This document shows positions 15,920 through 24,791 of a DNA stretch of 64,000 nt, piece after piece. Position numbers and translations under genes: made by a program. Under the pieces are notes generated by a model. That model saw only the letters and a program-made list of their open reading frames with translations, searched no databases and was not told the origin of the DNA. The number at the start of each line of letters is the position of its first letter. The stretch's first letter is position 1. Origin of the DNA: Halomonas socia (GTDB taxonomy: Bacteria > Pseudomonadota > Gammaproteobacteria > Pseudomonadales > Halomonadaceae). Location of the stretch: assembly GCF_010977575.1 (NCBI RefSeq), contig NZ_CP048812.1, forward strand, positions 4,278,001-4,342,000. The letters are read 5' to 3'.

Positions 15920-17245
15920 ATGTCGCACTTTCCTCTCAAGGCACTGGCCATCGGCGCTGCTGCCGCCAGTCTTTCCCTGCCGGCTCAAGCCGCCACCGAA
16001 GTACGCTGGTGGCACGCCATGGGCGGTGAACTCGGCGAAATTCTCGAGGGCATCACCGACGACTTCAATGCCTCCCAGGACGACTATCGCGTACGGCCCA
16101 GCTATCGCGGCAACTATACCGAGACCATGACCGGGGCAATCGCCGCCTTCCGGGCTAATGAGCAACCACATATCGTTCAAGTGTTCGAGGTCGGCACCGG
16201 CACCATGATGGCCGCCGAAGGCGCCACTTACCCTATCTATCAGTTGATGGAAGATCACGGTCGCGCTTTCGACCGCGAGGCCTTCCTGCCCGCCGTGGTC
16301 GGCTATTACACCGACACCGACGGCAACATGCTGTCGTTTCCGTTCAACTCCTCGACGCCGATCATGTACTACAACCGCGACGTCTTCGAAGCCGCCGGAC
16401 TCGACCCCGACACTCCACCGCAAACCTGGGAGGAGATCGCAGAATTCTCCGCTCAGATTCGTGAAGCCGATGCCGCGCGCTGTGGCTTCACCACCTCCTG
16501 GCCGAGTTGGGTGATGCTGGAAAACCTCTCGGCCATGCACGACTCACCACTGGGCACATTGGAGAATGGCTTCGCTGGTTTCGAGACCGAGCTCACGTTC
16601 AACAATGCGCTGGTGGCGCGTCACTGGGACAACCTCAAGGCCTGGGAAGACGAGGGCATCTTCCGCTGGGGCGGTCCGGGTCCCGGCGATGACGCTGCTC
16701 CGATGTTCTACGCTGGCGACTGCGCCATCTTCTTCGGCTCCTCCGCGGCACGCGCCGGGGTAATGGCCAACACCGACTTCGCCGTCGGCTACGGTATGCT
16801 GCCGTACTACTCAGACGTGGAAGGCGCTCCGCAGAACTCGATCATTGGCGGCGCCACTCTATGGACCCTGCGCGGCCACAGTGACGAAGAGTACGAAGCG
16901 GTAGCAGCCTTCTTCGAGTACCTCTCCAGCGCCGAGGTCCAGGCCGACTGGCACCAGCGCACCGGCTACCTGCCGATCACCCAGGCCGCCTGGGACCTGA
17001 GCGAGGAGCAGGGTTTCTACGCCGAGAACCCCGGTACCGATATCTCCATCGAACAGATGACCCTCAACGAGCCCACCGAGAACTCCAAGGGGTTGCGCTT
17101 CGGCAACTTCGTGCAGATCCGCGACATCATCTCCGAGGAGATGGAAGCGGTGATGTCGGGCAGCAAGGACGGCGAGCAGGCCGCCGATGAGGCGGTGCGT
17201 CGCGGCAACGCCCTGCTGCGTGATTTCGAAGCCGCCAACCAGTAA
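15920..17245 (+). CDS. ugpB: sn-Glycerol-3-phosphate ABC transporter, periplasmic binding protein
   Basis: UgpB binds glycerol-3-phosphate and glycerophosphodiesters in the periplasm and delivers them to UgpAE. The 441-residue protein has a signal peptide ending LPAQAA, then [51 protein letters not shown] and [10 protein letters not shown], all as in UgpB. ATG 15920 follows AAGGAG; the open frame upstream is spurious. It is the first gene of ugpBAEC behind a Pho box. A perfect hairpin follows the stop and may raise the level of this gene relative to the permeases. Confidence 0.94.
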   Translation: MSHFPLKALAIGAAAASLSLPAQAATEVRWWHAMGGELGEILEGITDDFNASQDDYRVRPSYRGNYTETMTGAIAAFRANEQPHIVQVFEVGTGTMMAAEGATYPIYQLMEDHGRAFDREAFLPAVVGYYTDTDGNMLSFPFNSSTPIMYYNRDVFEAAGLDPDTPPQTWEEIAEFSAQIREADAARCGFTTSWPSWVMLENLSAMHDSPLGTLENGFAGFETELTFNNALVARHWDNLKAWEDEGIFRWGGPGPGDDAAPMFYAGDCAIFFGSSAARAGVMANTDFAVGYGMLPYYSDVEGAPQNSIIGGATLWTLRGHSDEEYEAVAAFFEYLSSAEVQADWHQRTGYLPITQAAWDLSEEQGFYAENPGTDISIEQMTLNEPTENSKGLRFGNFVQIRDIISEEMEAVMSGSKDGEQAADEAVRRGNALLRDFEAANQ

Positions 17246-17267
17246 GCCTCTCATCAGTAAGCCTGCC

Positions 17268-17293
17268 GGGCACTGCCGCAGGCGGCAGTGCCC
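17268..17293 (+). terminator. Intercistronic hairpin between ugpB and ugpA
   Basis: A perfect 12-bp stem (GGGCACTGCCGC and its complement) with a two-base loop lies 23 bp after the ugpB stop. There is no U-tract, so partial termination or protection of the upstream mRNA from decay is more likely than full termination. Confidence 0.6.
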
Positions 17294-17316
17294 ATCGCAT
17301 TCACTGCGAGGACTCG

Positions 17317-18201
17317 ATGCAGACCAAACGCATGACCTTTCCCGGGCGCTGGCTCCCCTACGCCCTGCTGGCCCCCCAGGTCGTCATCACGCTGATCTTC
17401 TTCATTTGGCCGGCGAGTCAGGCACTCTACCAGTCGCTGCTGCGCGAAGATGCTTTTGGCCTGCGCACGACCTTCGTGGGTCTTGAGAACTTCGTCCGAC
17501 TGTTCGGCGATCCGCTGTATCTCAACTCGATGAAGGTCACGCTGATCTTTTCGCTCGGCACTACGCTGCTGTCGATGTCGCTGGCACTATTGCTGGCAGT
17601 CACCGTCAACCGCATGATCCGCTCGCGCAGCAGCTACACCACCCTGCTGGTGTGGCCCTACGCCATCGCCCCTGCAATCGCCGGGGTACTGTGGTGGTTT
17701 ATTTTCAACCCATCGATCGGCATCGTGCCCTACCTGCTCGACATGCTCGGCTACCGCTGGAACCACCGCACCTCGGGTGGCGATGCCATGCTGCTGGTGA
17801 TCATTGCTGCCGCCTGGAAGCAGATCTCCTACAACGTCCTGTTCTTCCTCGCTGGCCTGCAATCGATCCCCCAGTCGCTGATCGAAGCTGCTGCCATCGA
17901 TGGCGCAAGTCCATTGAAACGCTTCTGGACCATTGTCTTTCCGCTGCTGTCGCCCACTACCTTCTTCTTGCTGGTAGTCAATGTGGTCTATGCCATGTTC
18001 GATACCTTCGGGGTGATCCATGCCACCACCAGTGGCGGACCGTCGCAAGCCACCAATATTCTCGTCTACAAGGTCTATGCCGATGGCTTCGTCGGCCTCA
18101 ACCTCGGCTCGTCGGCAGCCCAGTCGGTGATCCTGATGGCAATCGTCATTGCACTGACGGTCGTGCAATTCCGTTTCATCGAACGACGTGTCAACTACTA
18201 G
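17317..18201 (+). CDS. ugpA: sn-Glycerol-3-phosphate ABC transporter permease UgpA
   Basis: UgpA is one of the two inner-membrane permeases of the glycerol-3-phosphate importer. The 294-residue protein has six membrane helices and the binding-protein-dependent transport signature [20 protein letters not shown] (EAA loop, about residues 190-210) that contacts UgpC. GAGGAC precedes the ATG. It follows ugpB after 71 bp and precedes ugpE after 21 bp. Confidence 0.94.
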   Translation: MQTKRMTFPGRWLPYALLAPQVVITLIFFIWPASQALYQSLLREDAFGLRTTFVGLENFVRLFGDPLYLNSMKVTLIFSLGTTLLSMSLALLLAVTVNRMIRSRSSYTTLLVWPYAIAPAIAGVLWWFIFNPSIGIVPYLLDMLGYRWNHRTSGGDAMLLVIIAAAWKQISYNVLFFLAGLQSIPQSLIEAAAIDGASPLKRFWTIVFPLLSPTTFFLLVVNVVYAMFDTFGVIHATTSGGPSQATNILVYKVYADGFVGLNLGSSAAQSVILMAIVIALTVVQFRFIERRVNY

Positions 18202-18222
18202 CACTCTGGTCAGGATATTCCC

Positions 18223-19071
18223 ATGGTAGAGAACCGCCCCTGGTCGAACCTGTTCGCCCATCTCATCCTGATCGCCGGCGTGGCGCTGGTGCTTTTCCCC
18301 GTCTACGTCGCGATCATCGCCTCTACGCAGGGCCCCGGCCAGTTCCTGCGCGGCACCCTGCCACTGCTGCCTGGCGGGCATGCCATCGATAACTACCGTG
18401 CCATGCTCGATACCGGCCTGTCGCGAGCCGGAGCCCCACCCGTTGGGCTGATGCTGTGGAACAGCTTCATCATGGCCATGGCCATCACCATCGGCAAGCT
18501 GGCGATCTCGCTGCTCTCGGCGTTTGCCATCGTCTATTTCCGCTTTCCTTTTCGGGTGTTCTTCTTCTGGCTGATCTTCATCACCCTGATGCTGCCCGTC
18601 GAGGTACGCATCATTCCGACCTTCCAGGTCGTCGCCAATCTCGGCATGCTCAACAGCTTCGCCGGACTGTCGATCCCGCTGATCGCCTCGGCGACAGCCA
18701 CCTTTCTATTTCGCCAGTTCTTCATGACCGTCCCCGAAGAACTGTTGGAAGCCGCCCGGGTCGACGGTGCCGGACCGCTCAAGTTCTTCAAGGACATTCT
18801 GCTGCCGCTATCGATCACCAACATCGCCGCACTGTTCGTGATCATGTTCATCTACGGTTGGAATCAGTACCTGTGGCCGCTGCTGATCACCACCGATCCC
18901 GACTATTACACCGTGGTCATGGGCATTCAGCGCATGACAACCGCTGCCGACGGTGACCCGCTGTGGCACCTGGTGATGGCGGCAGTGGTGATGGCCGCCT
19001 TACCGCCGGTGCTGGTGATCCTGTTCATGCAACGACTGTTCGTAAAAGGCCTGACCGAAACGGAGAAATAA
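18223..19071 (+). CDS. ugpE: sn-Glycerol-3-phosphate ABC transporter permease UgpE
   Basis: UgpE is the second permease of the system. The 282-residue protein has six membrane helices, the segment [20 protein letters not shown] typical for UgpE, and an EAA loop [20 protein letters not shown]. Its stop is one base before the ugpC start, which implies translational coupling of permease and ATPase. Confidence 0.94.
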   Translation: MVENRPWSNLFAHLILIAGVALVLFPVYVAIIASTQGPGQFLRGTLPLLPGGHAIDNYRAMLDTGLSRAGAPPVGLMLWNSFIMAMAITIGKLAISLLSAFAIVYFRFPFRVFFFWLIFITLMLPVEVRIIPTFQVVANLGMLNSFAGLSIPLIASATATFLFRQFFMTVPEELLEAARVDGAGPLKFFKDILLPLSITNIAALFVIMFIYGWNQYLWPLLITTDPDYYTVVMGIQRMTTAADGDPLWHLVMAAVVMAALPPVLVILFMQRLFVKGLTETEK

Positions 19072-19072
19072 G

Positions 19073-20128
19073 ATGGCAAGCATCACCCTGGAAGGCCTGA
19101 AGAAGAGCTATGACGGCAAGATTCAGGCGGTCAAGGGCATCGATCTGGAGGTCGCCGATGGCGAGTTCATCGTGCTGGTCGGGCCTTCAGGCTGCGGCAA
19201 GTCGACCCTGCTACGCATGGTGGCCGGCCTGGAAACTATCAGCCAAGGCGAACTGCGCATCGGCGAGCGACGAGTCAACGACCTGGAGCCCGCCGAGCGC
19301 GATATCGCCATGGTCTTCCAGAACTACGCGCTCTACCCGCATATGACGGTGTTCGACAACCTCGCCTATGGCCTCAAGAATCGCGGCTTCAAGCGCCATG
19401 ACATCGAGCGTCGCGTTGCCGATACGGCGCGGATGCTGGAAATCGAGACGTTCCTTACGCGCAAGCCGCGCCAGCTATCGGGAGGGCAGCGCCAACGAGT
19501 GGCCATGGGACGCGCACTGGTGCGCGAGCCGGCCGCTTTCCTGCTCGATGAACCGCTCTCCAACCTCGACGCCAAACTGCGCGTGCAGATGCGCGTGGAA
19601 ATAAAGCAGCTCCAGCGCCGACTCAAGACCACCAGCCTGTATGTCACCCATGACCAGCTCGAGGCCATGACCCTTGGTGACAGGCTGGTGGTGCTCAACC
19701 AGGGGCAAATCGAGCAAGTAGGCACGCCCATGGAGATCTATACCAGACCGGCGACGATGTTCGTTGCCACCTTTATCGGCTCACCGGCCATGAACATGCT
19801 TCCCGTCGACTATCTCAAGGAGCGCGGTGCCAACGGCGTGCTCGACAACCTTCCTCAAGGCACCGACATCGTTGGCGTGCGTCCCGACGATATGCGCATG
19901 CAGGCACCGGCGCAGCCGCACTTGGTCGTGGAGTCGACGCTCGAGTTGCTCGAGGCCGCCGGCGCCGAGAGCCATCTCTATGTACGCCTGGCCGGCAGCG
20001 AACAACCCACCGTCATCCGAACCTCTGGGCAACCACCTGTGGCGGAGGGCGAGACGCTTCGTTTCCACGTCATCCGCGACGCACTGCATCCCTTCAATCG
20101 TGACACAGGCCAGCGCACAGATTGTTAA
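19073..20128 (+). CDS. ugpC: sn-Glycerol-3-phosphate ABC transporter ATP-binding protein
   Basis: UgpC is the cytoplasmic ATPase of the importer and belongs to the MalK/UgpC group. It has Walker [11 protein letters not shown]-loop [10 protein letters not shown], signature LSGGQRQR, Walker [14 protein letters not shown] and the switch His in YVTHDQ, followed by a C-terminal MOBE/TOBE domain that begins near GVRPDDM. 351 residues, normal length. Its stop codon lies inside the Pho box of the following glycosyltransferase gene. Confidence 0.95.
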   Translation: MASITLEGLKKSYDGKIQAVKGIDLEVADGEFIVLVGPSGCGKSTLLRMVAGLETISQGELRIGERRVNDLEPAERDIAMVFQNYALYPHMTVFDNLAYGLKNRGFKRHDIERRVADTARMLEIETFLTRKPRQLSGGQRQRVAMGRALVREPAAFLLDEPLSNLDAKLRVQMRVEIKQLQRRLKTTSLYVTHDQLEAMTLGDRLVVLNQGQIEQVGTPMEIYTRPATMFVATFIGSPAMNMLPVDYLKERGANGVLDNLPQGTDIVGVRPDDMRMQAPAQPHLVVESTLELLEAAGAESHLYVRLAGSEQPTVIRTSGQPPVAEGETLRFHVIRDALHPFNRDTGQRTDC

Positions 20129-20153
20129 CACTACATTGTCACCACGACGTCAC
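20125..20153 (+). promoter_or_regulatory. Pho box before the GT4 glycosyltransferase
   Basis: Units TTGTCAC (20136-20142) and ACGTCAC (20147-20153) are spaced by 11 bp, with a weak third unit TTAACAC at 20125-20131. A -10-like CAGGAT begins exactly 10 bp after the last unit (20164-20169). It gives the glycosyltransferase its own Pho promoter in addition to readthrough from ugp. Confidence 0.62.
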
Positions 20154-20203
20154 TGTTAGCGTTCAGGATGGCGCATATCAGCCGCCGTGCCGAGTCCTCG
20201 TCC

Positions 20204-21460
20204 ATGAAGATACTGATGCTCTCCGACGTCTACTTCCCGCGCATCAACGGCGTCTCTACGTCTATCGCCAGCTTTCGCGATGCGCTGGAGCGACTCGGCC
20301 ATTCGGTCACCTTGATCTGCCCTGACTACCCTGTAGGGCAGTTGGATGAACCGAACGTGCTGCGCGTCGTCTCCCGCGGCGTGGCGAACTCTCCCGAGGA
20401 TCGCATGATGCACTACCGTAAGGTGCTGGCCTTGACGCCACGCCTCGCCGCGGAGGACTTCGACCTGGTGCATATTCACACCCCTTTCGTCGCGCACTAT
20501 GCCGGCACGGCACTGGCGCGACGGCTGGGTTGCCCTGCCCTGGCGACCTATCACACCCTGTTCGAGGCGTATCTGCCCCTCTACGTACGCGGTATACCCA
20601 GCGGCTGGCTGCGCTTTATCGCCCGGCGCCTCTCGGTGCGCCAGTGCCGCCGGCTCGCGGCTCTGGTGGCACCCTCCCATGCCATGCGCGAGACGCTGGA
20701 AGGCTATGGCGTCAAGACGCCCATGGCGGTGATCCCCACCGGCCTGGCGCTGGAGCGCTTCCGCCACCCCGCCGAGGAAGAGGATTTTCGCGCCCGCTAC
20801 GGACTGCCGGAGAACACCCGCCTGCTGCTGTTCGTCGGGCGCCTCGCCTTCGAGAAGAACATCGCGTTCCTGATCGACCTGCTACCACGGATACTCGCCG
20901 AGCACCCCGATACGCGCCTGATCATCACCGGCGAGGGGCCGGCCCGGGCCGAACTGGCTCGCCGGGCACGGCAGATCGGCATGGCCTACGCGGTGCGCTT
21001 CCTCGGCTACCTGGATCGCCATGGTCAGTTGCAAGCCGCCTATCGCGCCGCCGATCTGTTCGTCTTCGCCTCGCGCACCGAAACCCAAGGACTGGTAGTA
21101 CTGGAAGCCCTGGCGCTGGGCACCCCGGTGGTATCCACCGCCATCATGGGTACAGGCGACGTGCTGGTGGATGGCGAGGGCTGCCTGATCGCCGAGGAGG
21201 ATCTCGACGACTTCGCCGCCAAGGTAAATCGGCTGCTGGCAGACGAGGCACTGCGCAGTGAGCTGGCACGCCGTGCCGTAGATTATTCAGGAGGCTGGCA
21301 CGAGGACACCAAGGGCGCCGAACTGGCCGCACTCTATGCGCAGCTGTGTGCCAAGCAGGCTCCTCAGCCGAATGCCGTTGAGGCAATGCCTAACGAATCG
21401 GCAGGAGCACCACCTTCAACGGCACCGGTAGCGCCGCTGACATCTCGAGTGGAAGGCTGA
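20204..21460 (+). CDS. GT4-family glycosyltransferase, probably diacylglycerol glycosyltransferase
   Basis: This 418-residue GT-B enzyme has the N-terminal acceptor-domain start MKILMLSDVYFPRINGVSTS, typical of GT4 enzymes that act on lipid acceptors (PimB-like, monoglucosyldiacylglycerol synthase-like). The donor site follows: VIPTGLALERF, LFVGRLAFEKNI and the EX7E motif in ETQGLVVLEALALGTPVV. The last about 30 residues are low-complexity (Pro/Ala-rich). Coming right after ugpBAEC and behind its own Pho box, it most likely makes glycolipids that replace phospholipids during phosphate limitation. That role is inference from context; a polysaccharide role is the alternative. Confidence 0.8.
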   Translation: MKILMLSDVYFPRINGVSTSIASFRDALERLGHSVTLICPDYPVGQLDEPNVLRVVSRGVANSPEDRMMHYRKVLALTPRLAAEDFDLVHIHTPFVAHYAGTALARRLGCPALATYHTLFEAYLPLYVRGIPSGWLRFIARRLSVRQCRRLAALVAPSHAMRETLEGYGVKTPMAVIPTGLALERFRHPAEEEDFRARYGLPENTRLLLFVGRLAFEKNIAFLIDLLPRILAEHPDTRLIITGEGPARAELARRARQIGMAYAVRFLGYLDRHGQLQAAYRAADLFVFASRTETQGLVVLEALALGTPVVSTAIMGTGDVLVDGEGCLIAEEDLDDFAAKVNRLLADEALRSELARRAVDYSGGWHEDTKGAELAALYAQLCAKQAPQPNAVEAMPNESAGAPPSTAPVAPLTSRVEG

Positions 21461-21468
21461 AGCAAATT

Positions 21469-21906
21469 ATGGTGACTCTTAGGCAAGCACGCAGCGCCGA
21501 TTACCGTCAGCTCTTTGAACTCTACGAGGAACTCAACCCCTTGGATCCCGCTCCTGACACAAGGGAGTGGCTCATCTTTGAGAAGATTCTCAACAATGAC
21601 GATCTCATACTATTCGTCGCCGAGTCGACTAACCAACTACTGGCGACTTGCTATCTCAATATCATTCCTAACCTTACCCGAGGCGGCTACCCCTACGCAC
21701 TAATCGAGAATGTCGTAACGCGTGCCTCACATCGTCATCAAGGCATCGGCAAACAGCTTTTGCTATATGCGCAGGCACATGCCTGGTCTCGCGATTGTTA
21801 CAAAATCATGCTGTTGACAGGCTCGGAAGATGAATCGACCCATGCATTCTATCTTGCCTGCGGATTTTCTGGGGACATGAAGCATGGATACATAATCCGC
21901 CGCTAA
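21469..21906 (+). CDS. GNAT-family N-acetyltransferase (low-GC)
   Basis: This 145-residue GNAT protein has the acetyl-CoA loop in THRHQGIGKQLL-like form (ASHRHQGIGKQLLLYA, about residues 89-104) and the C-terminal FYLACGFSGDMKHGY. Its base composition is clearly lower in G+C than its neighbours and it uses codons such as TTA, ATA and AAT that are rare nearby, which suggests recent transfer. It sits 8 bp after the glycosyltransferase and overlaps the next open frame, so it is embedded in the same transcript. Substrate unknown. Confidence 0.82.
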   Translation: MVTLRQARSADYRQLFELYEELNPLDPAPDTREWLIFEKILNNDDLILFVAESTNQLLATCYLNIIPNLTRGGYPYALIENVVTRASHRHQGIGKQLLLYAQAHAWSRDCYKIMLLTGSEDESTHAFYLACGFSGDMKHGYIIRR

Positions 21907-21923
21907 TGAAATACGGAGCTCAT

Positions 21924-22721
21924 ATGATCGACAAGCTTGAAACGCTAAGCGACACCCTGCAGCGCGCTGCCAGAGCGGCCGGCGATATCCTGCGTGAAGG
22001 CTACCACGCTGCCGGCACCATCGAGTTTGACCGCAAGGGGGCCTCGGACTTCGTCAGCCATTACGACCGGGCGGCGGAACAGGCGATCATCGACACGATA
22101 CGCCTGGCTCATCCTGAAGTGGGTTTCCTTGGCGAAGAGAGCGGCATCACCCCCGCTGGCGACAGCGACCTCCGCGTGGTCATCGACCCTCTGGACGGTA
22201 CCAACAATTTTCTTCACAAGGTGCCCCACTTTTCCGTCTCCATCGCCCTAGAGCGCGGTGAAGAGCTGCTGATGGGGGTGGTCTACCAGCCCCTGCTCGA
22301 TGAAATGCTCTGGGCCGTTCACGGTCGGGGCGCATTCCTGGGTGATCAGCGCTTGCGCCTCCCCCCAGCCAGACCGCTCAACGAAATGCTGGTCGGTACC
22401 TGCCTGCCCTACCACGGCAAAGGGGAGTGCCAACTCAGTTGCCGCCAGCTAGCCCATATCATGCCGCAAGTGTCCGGGATCCGCAGTCCCGGCTCGGCTG
22501 CGCTAGAAGTCGCCTATGTAGCACTCGGACGTTTCGATGCCTTCTGGTCACAGGGCGCCAAACTGGAGTGGTGGGATATTGCCGCCGGCATCATCATCGC
22601 CCGCGAAGCGGGCTGTAAGGTCACCGACCTGAGTGGCAACTCGACGCCACGCGAGTGGCACAGCTTGCTGGTAGCCCACCCTGACCGGCATGGGCCTTTG
22701 GCTGAGTGTCTGACGCACTGA
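21924..22721 (+). CDS. Inositol monophosphatase family protein
   Basis: This 265-residue Mg-dependent phosphatase of the IMPase/SuhB/CysQ family has FLGEESG (metal-binding Glu), the core IDPLDGTNNF and the late WDIAAGIIIAREAG motif. ATG 21924 is preceded by GGAGCTCAT; the frame opens at 21906, where TAATG overlaps the acetyltransferase stop. It could release inositol, 3'-phosphoadenosine-derived or sugar phosphates. In a Pho-type cluster, recovery of phosphate from a sugar or polyol phosphate is plausible but unproven. Confidence 0.88.
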   Translation: MIDKLETLSDTLQRAARAAGDILREGYHAAGTIEFDRKGASDFVSHYDRAAEQAIIDTIRLAHPEVGFLGEESGITPAGDSDLRVVIDPLDGTNNFLHKVPHFSVSIALERGEELLMGVVYQPLLDEMLWAVHGRGAFLGDQRLRLPPARPLNEMLVGTCLPYHGKGECQLSCRQLAHIMPQVSGIRSPGSAALEVAYVALGRFDAFWSQGAKLEWWDIAAGIIIAREAGCKVTDLSGNSTPREWHSLLVAHPDRHGPLAECLTH

Positions 22722-22756
22722 GCGCGGCGACTGGCATGCTGCCCCACTTCGGCAGA

Positions 22757-22822
22757 TTACCAGTACACCGCACCCAGGCCCAAGATCGCAACTACCGCGA
22801 CCAGTAGCCACCGCCTATTCAC
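22757..22822 (-). CDS. Possible 21-residue membrane peptide after the 5'-nucleotidase gene
   Basis: A GTG at 22822 opens a frame of 21 codons that overlaps the end of the 5'-nucleotidase gene by eight bases. The peptide begins MNRRWLLVAVVAILGLG and ends AVYW: two arginines followed by one hydrophobic helix. The overlap with the stop codon fits translational coupling. No separate ribosome site is clear, so this is a candidate only. Confidence 0.33.
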   Translation of the reverse strand: MNRRWLLVAVVAILGLGAVYW

Positions 22823-24470
22823 CGCTGTCTTCGGCCGCCAGGTCGACGATACGCCCTTGCGGCGCATGGCTTACCTCGTCGAGCTCGAGCAGATGGTCGC
22901 GCAGCATCTCCCAATCGGTGGTGCCGACGATGGTGCCGCGGCCGTCGTCATAGGCCGCTCCCAGCACGTGATGGCTGTCGCCACCGGCAGCGGTGAAATG
23001 GTTGGTGGCGATGGTATAGCGCTGGTCCGGTGCGATGGCATCCAACGAGCCGTCGACCTCGACCTCCAGGGTTACGACCCGCTCGCCTGGCGCTTCACGG
23101 CTGTCATAGACCAGCTTGGTGCCGTCGGAGACGTGCAGGAAGCCACCGTTCTCGCTTGGCGCATCGGCCAGGGCGATCTCGAAGGTCTCGATCAGCTCGG
23201 CGCCGCTCAGCTCGACCAGCGTCAGGCGGTTGCCGAACGGCTGCACCGTGATCAGCTCGCCGACGGTCACGTCGCCTGCCAGCAGCGGCTCGCGGATGCC
23301 GCCGCCGTTCTGCAGCGCCATTACCGTGTCGGACGCCACGCGACGGGCCGCCGCTAACTGACCGTCGGCGATCAGGTTGCCAAGCGCCGTCTCGTTGGCG
23401 CGCACGCTCTCCTCGTCACCGTCGCCATGGCGCGGATTGGCAAGCGATTCCGCCAGCTGCGCACCAATGGTTGCGTCGCGCAGGGCCTCGATCTCCTCGG
23501 TATAAGGGGCCAGCATCTCGGCGGCTTGGAGGTCGGGGTCGCTGTTCTCCACCGCCAGCAACTCGCCGCCGACATCCACCACCATTCCGTCGCCGTCGAA
23601 GATTACCTCCATCACGCCGAGATATTCACCGTACTCGCCGGCCTGGCCGATAACCGTTGGCGCCATGGTCTCGCCGCGCTGGTTCTCGGTGACCAGGGTC
23701 GGCGGGACGATGCGGGTATGGCTATGCCCACCGATGATGATGTCGATGCCTTCGACATGCTGGGCCAGCAGCAGGTCGTTGCCGACACTCGGCGCCGTGT
23801 CATAGCCGAGATGCGTCAGGGCGATGATCTTGTCGATGCCTTCGGCCTCGAAGCGCTCGACCATCGCCTCGGCGGCCTCCAGGTAGTCAGCAAAGCTCAC
23901 CTCCCCAGGGCTCGAGATATTAGGCGTGTCTTCGGTGTTGAGACCGAAGATACCGATACGCTCACCGCCGTGCTCGACCACTATGCCGTCATGAATCATG
24001 CCGCCCTCTGGCGACTCGGCCAGCGACTCGCCGAGCAACGCCTCGAATTCAGGTGACGCGGAAAAATCCATGTTGGCGGCGACGATCGGGAACTCGGCCG
24101 CGGCAAAGAAGGCCGCCAGTTGGAGATGCCCCTCCTCCGGGTCGCCGAGATCGAACTCATGATTGCCGGGCACGAAGGCGTCATAGCCCATCAGGTTCAT
24201 GAACTCGACCGCGTCCTGGCCGTGAAACTCATTGAAGTAGAGCGTGCCGGAGAAGATGTCGCCGGCATCGAGCAGCAGGCCGTCGCCATAGCGTTCGCGG
24301 GCCTTGTCGAGGGTGGTGACCAGCTGCGGGTAGGCGTCGGTACGGCCGTGCAGATCGTTGGTATGGAACAGCGTGAGGGTATAGCGCTCCTGGTCGGGAT
24401 CGGCACTGACCAGCCCCGTGACCAGTAGGCCCGCAAGGCCCACCACCAGATACCCTTGTCCATTTCGCAT
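22815..24470 (-). CDS. Bifunctional metallophosphatase / 5'-nucleotidase (UshA-like)
   Basis: This exported 551-residue enzyme would hydrolyse nucleotides and related esters in the periplasm and free phosphate and nucleosides. After a signal peptide (LVVGLAGLLVTGLVSADP) come the metallophosphatase motifs LTLFHTNDLHGR, LLDAGDIFSG, PGNHEFDLG, LTHLGYD and IGGHSHTR, then the 5'-nucleotidase C-domain with ALQNGGGIREPL and PFGNRLTLVELSGAEL. The ribosome site is AAAGGAG. It points away from the neighbouring Pho box, so direct PhoB control is not shown, but it fits the phosphate-scavenging setting. Confidence 0.92.
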   Translation of the reverse strand: MRNGQGYLVVGLAGLLVTGLVSADPDQERYTLTLFHTNDLHGRTDAYPQLVTTLDKARERYGDGLLLDAGDIFSGTLYFNEFHGQDAVEFMNLMGYDAFVPGNHEFDLGDPEEGHLQLAAFFAAAEFPIVAANMDFSASPEFEALLGESLAESPEGGMIHDGIVVEHGGERIGIFGLNTEDTPNISSPGEVSFADYLEAAEAMVERFEAEGIDKIIALTHLGYDTAPSVGNDLLLAQHVEGIDIIIGGHSHTRIVPPTLVTENQRGETMAPTVIGQAGEYGEYLGVMEVIFDGDGMVVDVGGELLAVENSDPDLQAAEMLAPYTEEIEALRDATIGAQLAESLANPRHGDGDEESVRANETALGNLIADGQLAAARRVASDTVMALQNGGGIREPLLAGDVTVGELITVQPFGNRLTLVELSGAELIETFEIALADAPSENGGFLHVSDGTKLVYDSREAPGERVVTLEVEVDGSLDAIAPDQRYTIATNHFTAAGGDSHHVLGAAYDDGRGTIVGTTDWEMLRDHLLELDEVSHAPQGRIVDLAAEDSGE

Positions 24471-24559
24471 CGTGACGACTCCTTTCGTTAATGAGGCCTT
24501 CCTGCAGGTGCAGCGAGTAGATCCCGCCCCTGTATATTAGCACTCACCTCCTGTCAGTA

Positions 24560-24588
24560 CCGACATCTCGCTGTCATGCGGCGCTCAT
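24560..24588 (+). promoter_or_regulatory. Pho box before the small basic protein
   Basis: Unit CTGTCAT (24571-24577), a perfect match to the consensus, is preceded 11 bp upstream by CCGACAT (24560-24566) and followed at 11 bp by CGCTCAT (24582-24588). A -10-like TAGGCT (24588-24593) lies exactly 10 bp after the perfect unit, the same spacing as at the other three boxes. The orientation points to the 49-residue gene at 24636. Confidence 0.55.
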
Positions 24589-24635
24589 AGGCTAACCGTT
24601 CGAGGTGATGCACAGCGCGACCGCAGGAAGCCGAT

Positions 24636-24785
24636 ATGACAAATGACCAACGTCCTCCGCTCAGCGATGAAGAGATCGAAAGTCTGGTGCAACTGGCCAA
24701 CGGCAACGCCCTATCCAGGCAGCGCCGCCGCGAGCGCGAGGCTGCCCGACGGCGCCAGCAGCGGCGCCGCGGGCATGAAGAGTAG
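24636..24785 (+). CDS. Small strongly basic protein, 49 residues
   Basis: ATG 24636 follows AGGAAG at good distance and opens a 49-codon frame ending at 24785. The N-terminal half is acidic-amphipathic (LSDEEIESLVQLANGNAL), and the C-terminal half is a near-continuous Arg/Gln helix with about 15 arginines (SRQRRRERE, ARRRQQRRR). I do not recognise the family. The shape suggests a nucleic-acid- or anionic-membrane-binding protein, which is inference. A Pho-box-like promoter lies 48-76 bp upstream, so it may be a phosphate-starvation protein. It is convergent with the ABC ATPase gene (7 bp apart). Confidence 0.6.
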   Translation: MTNDQRPPLSDEEIESLVQLANGNALSRQRRREREAARRRQQRRRGHEE

Positions 24786-24791
24786 GCCACG

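Noticed and set aside
24551-24557. CTGTCAG as an additional Pho unit
   Set aside because: It is 20 bp before the perfect unit at 24571, not a multiple of 11, so it does not fit the array.
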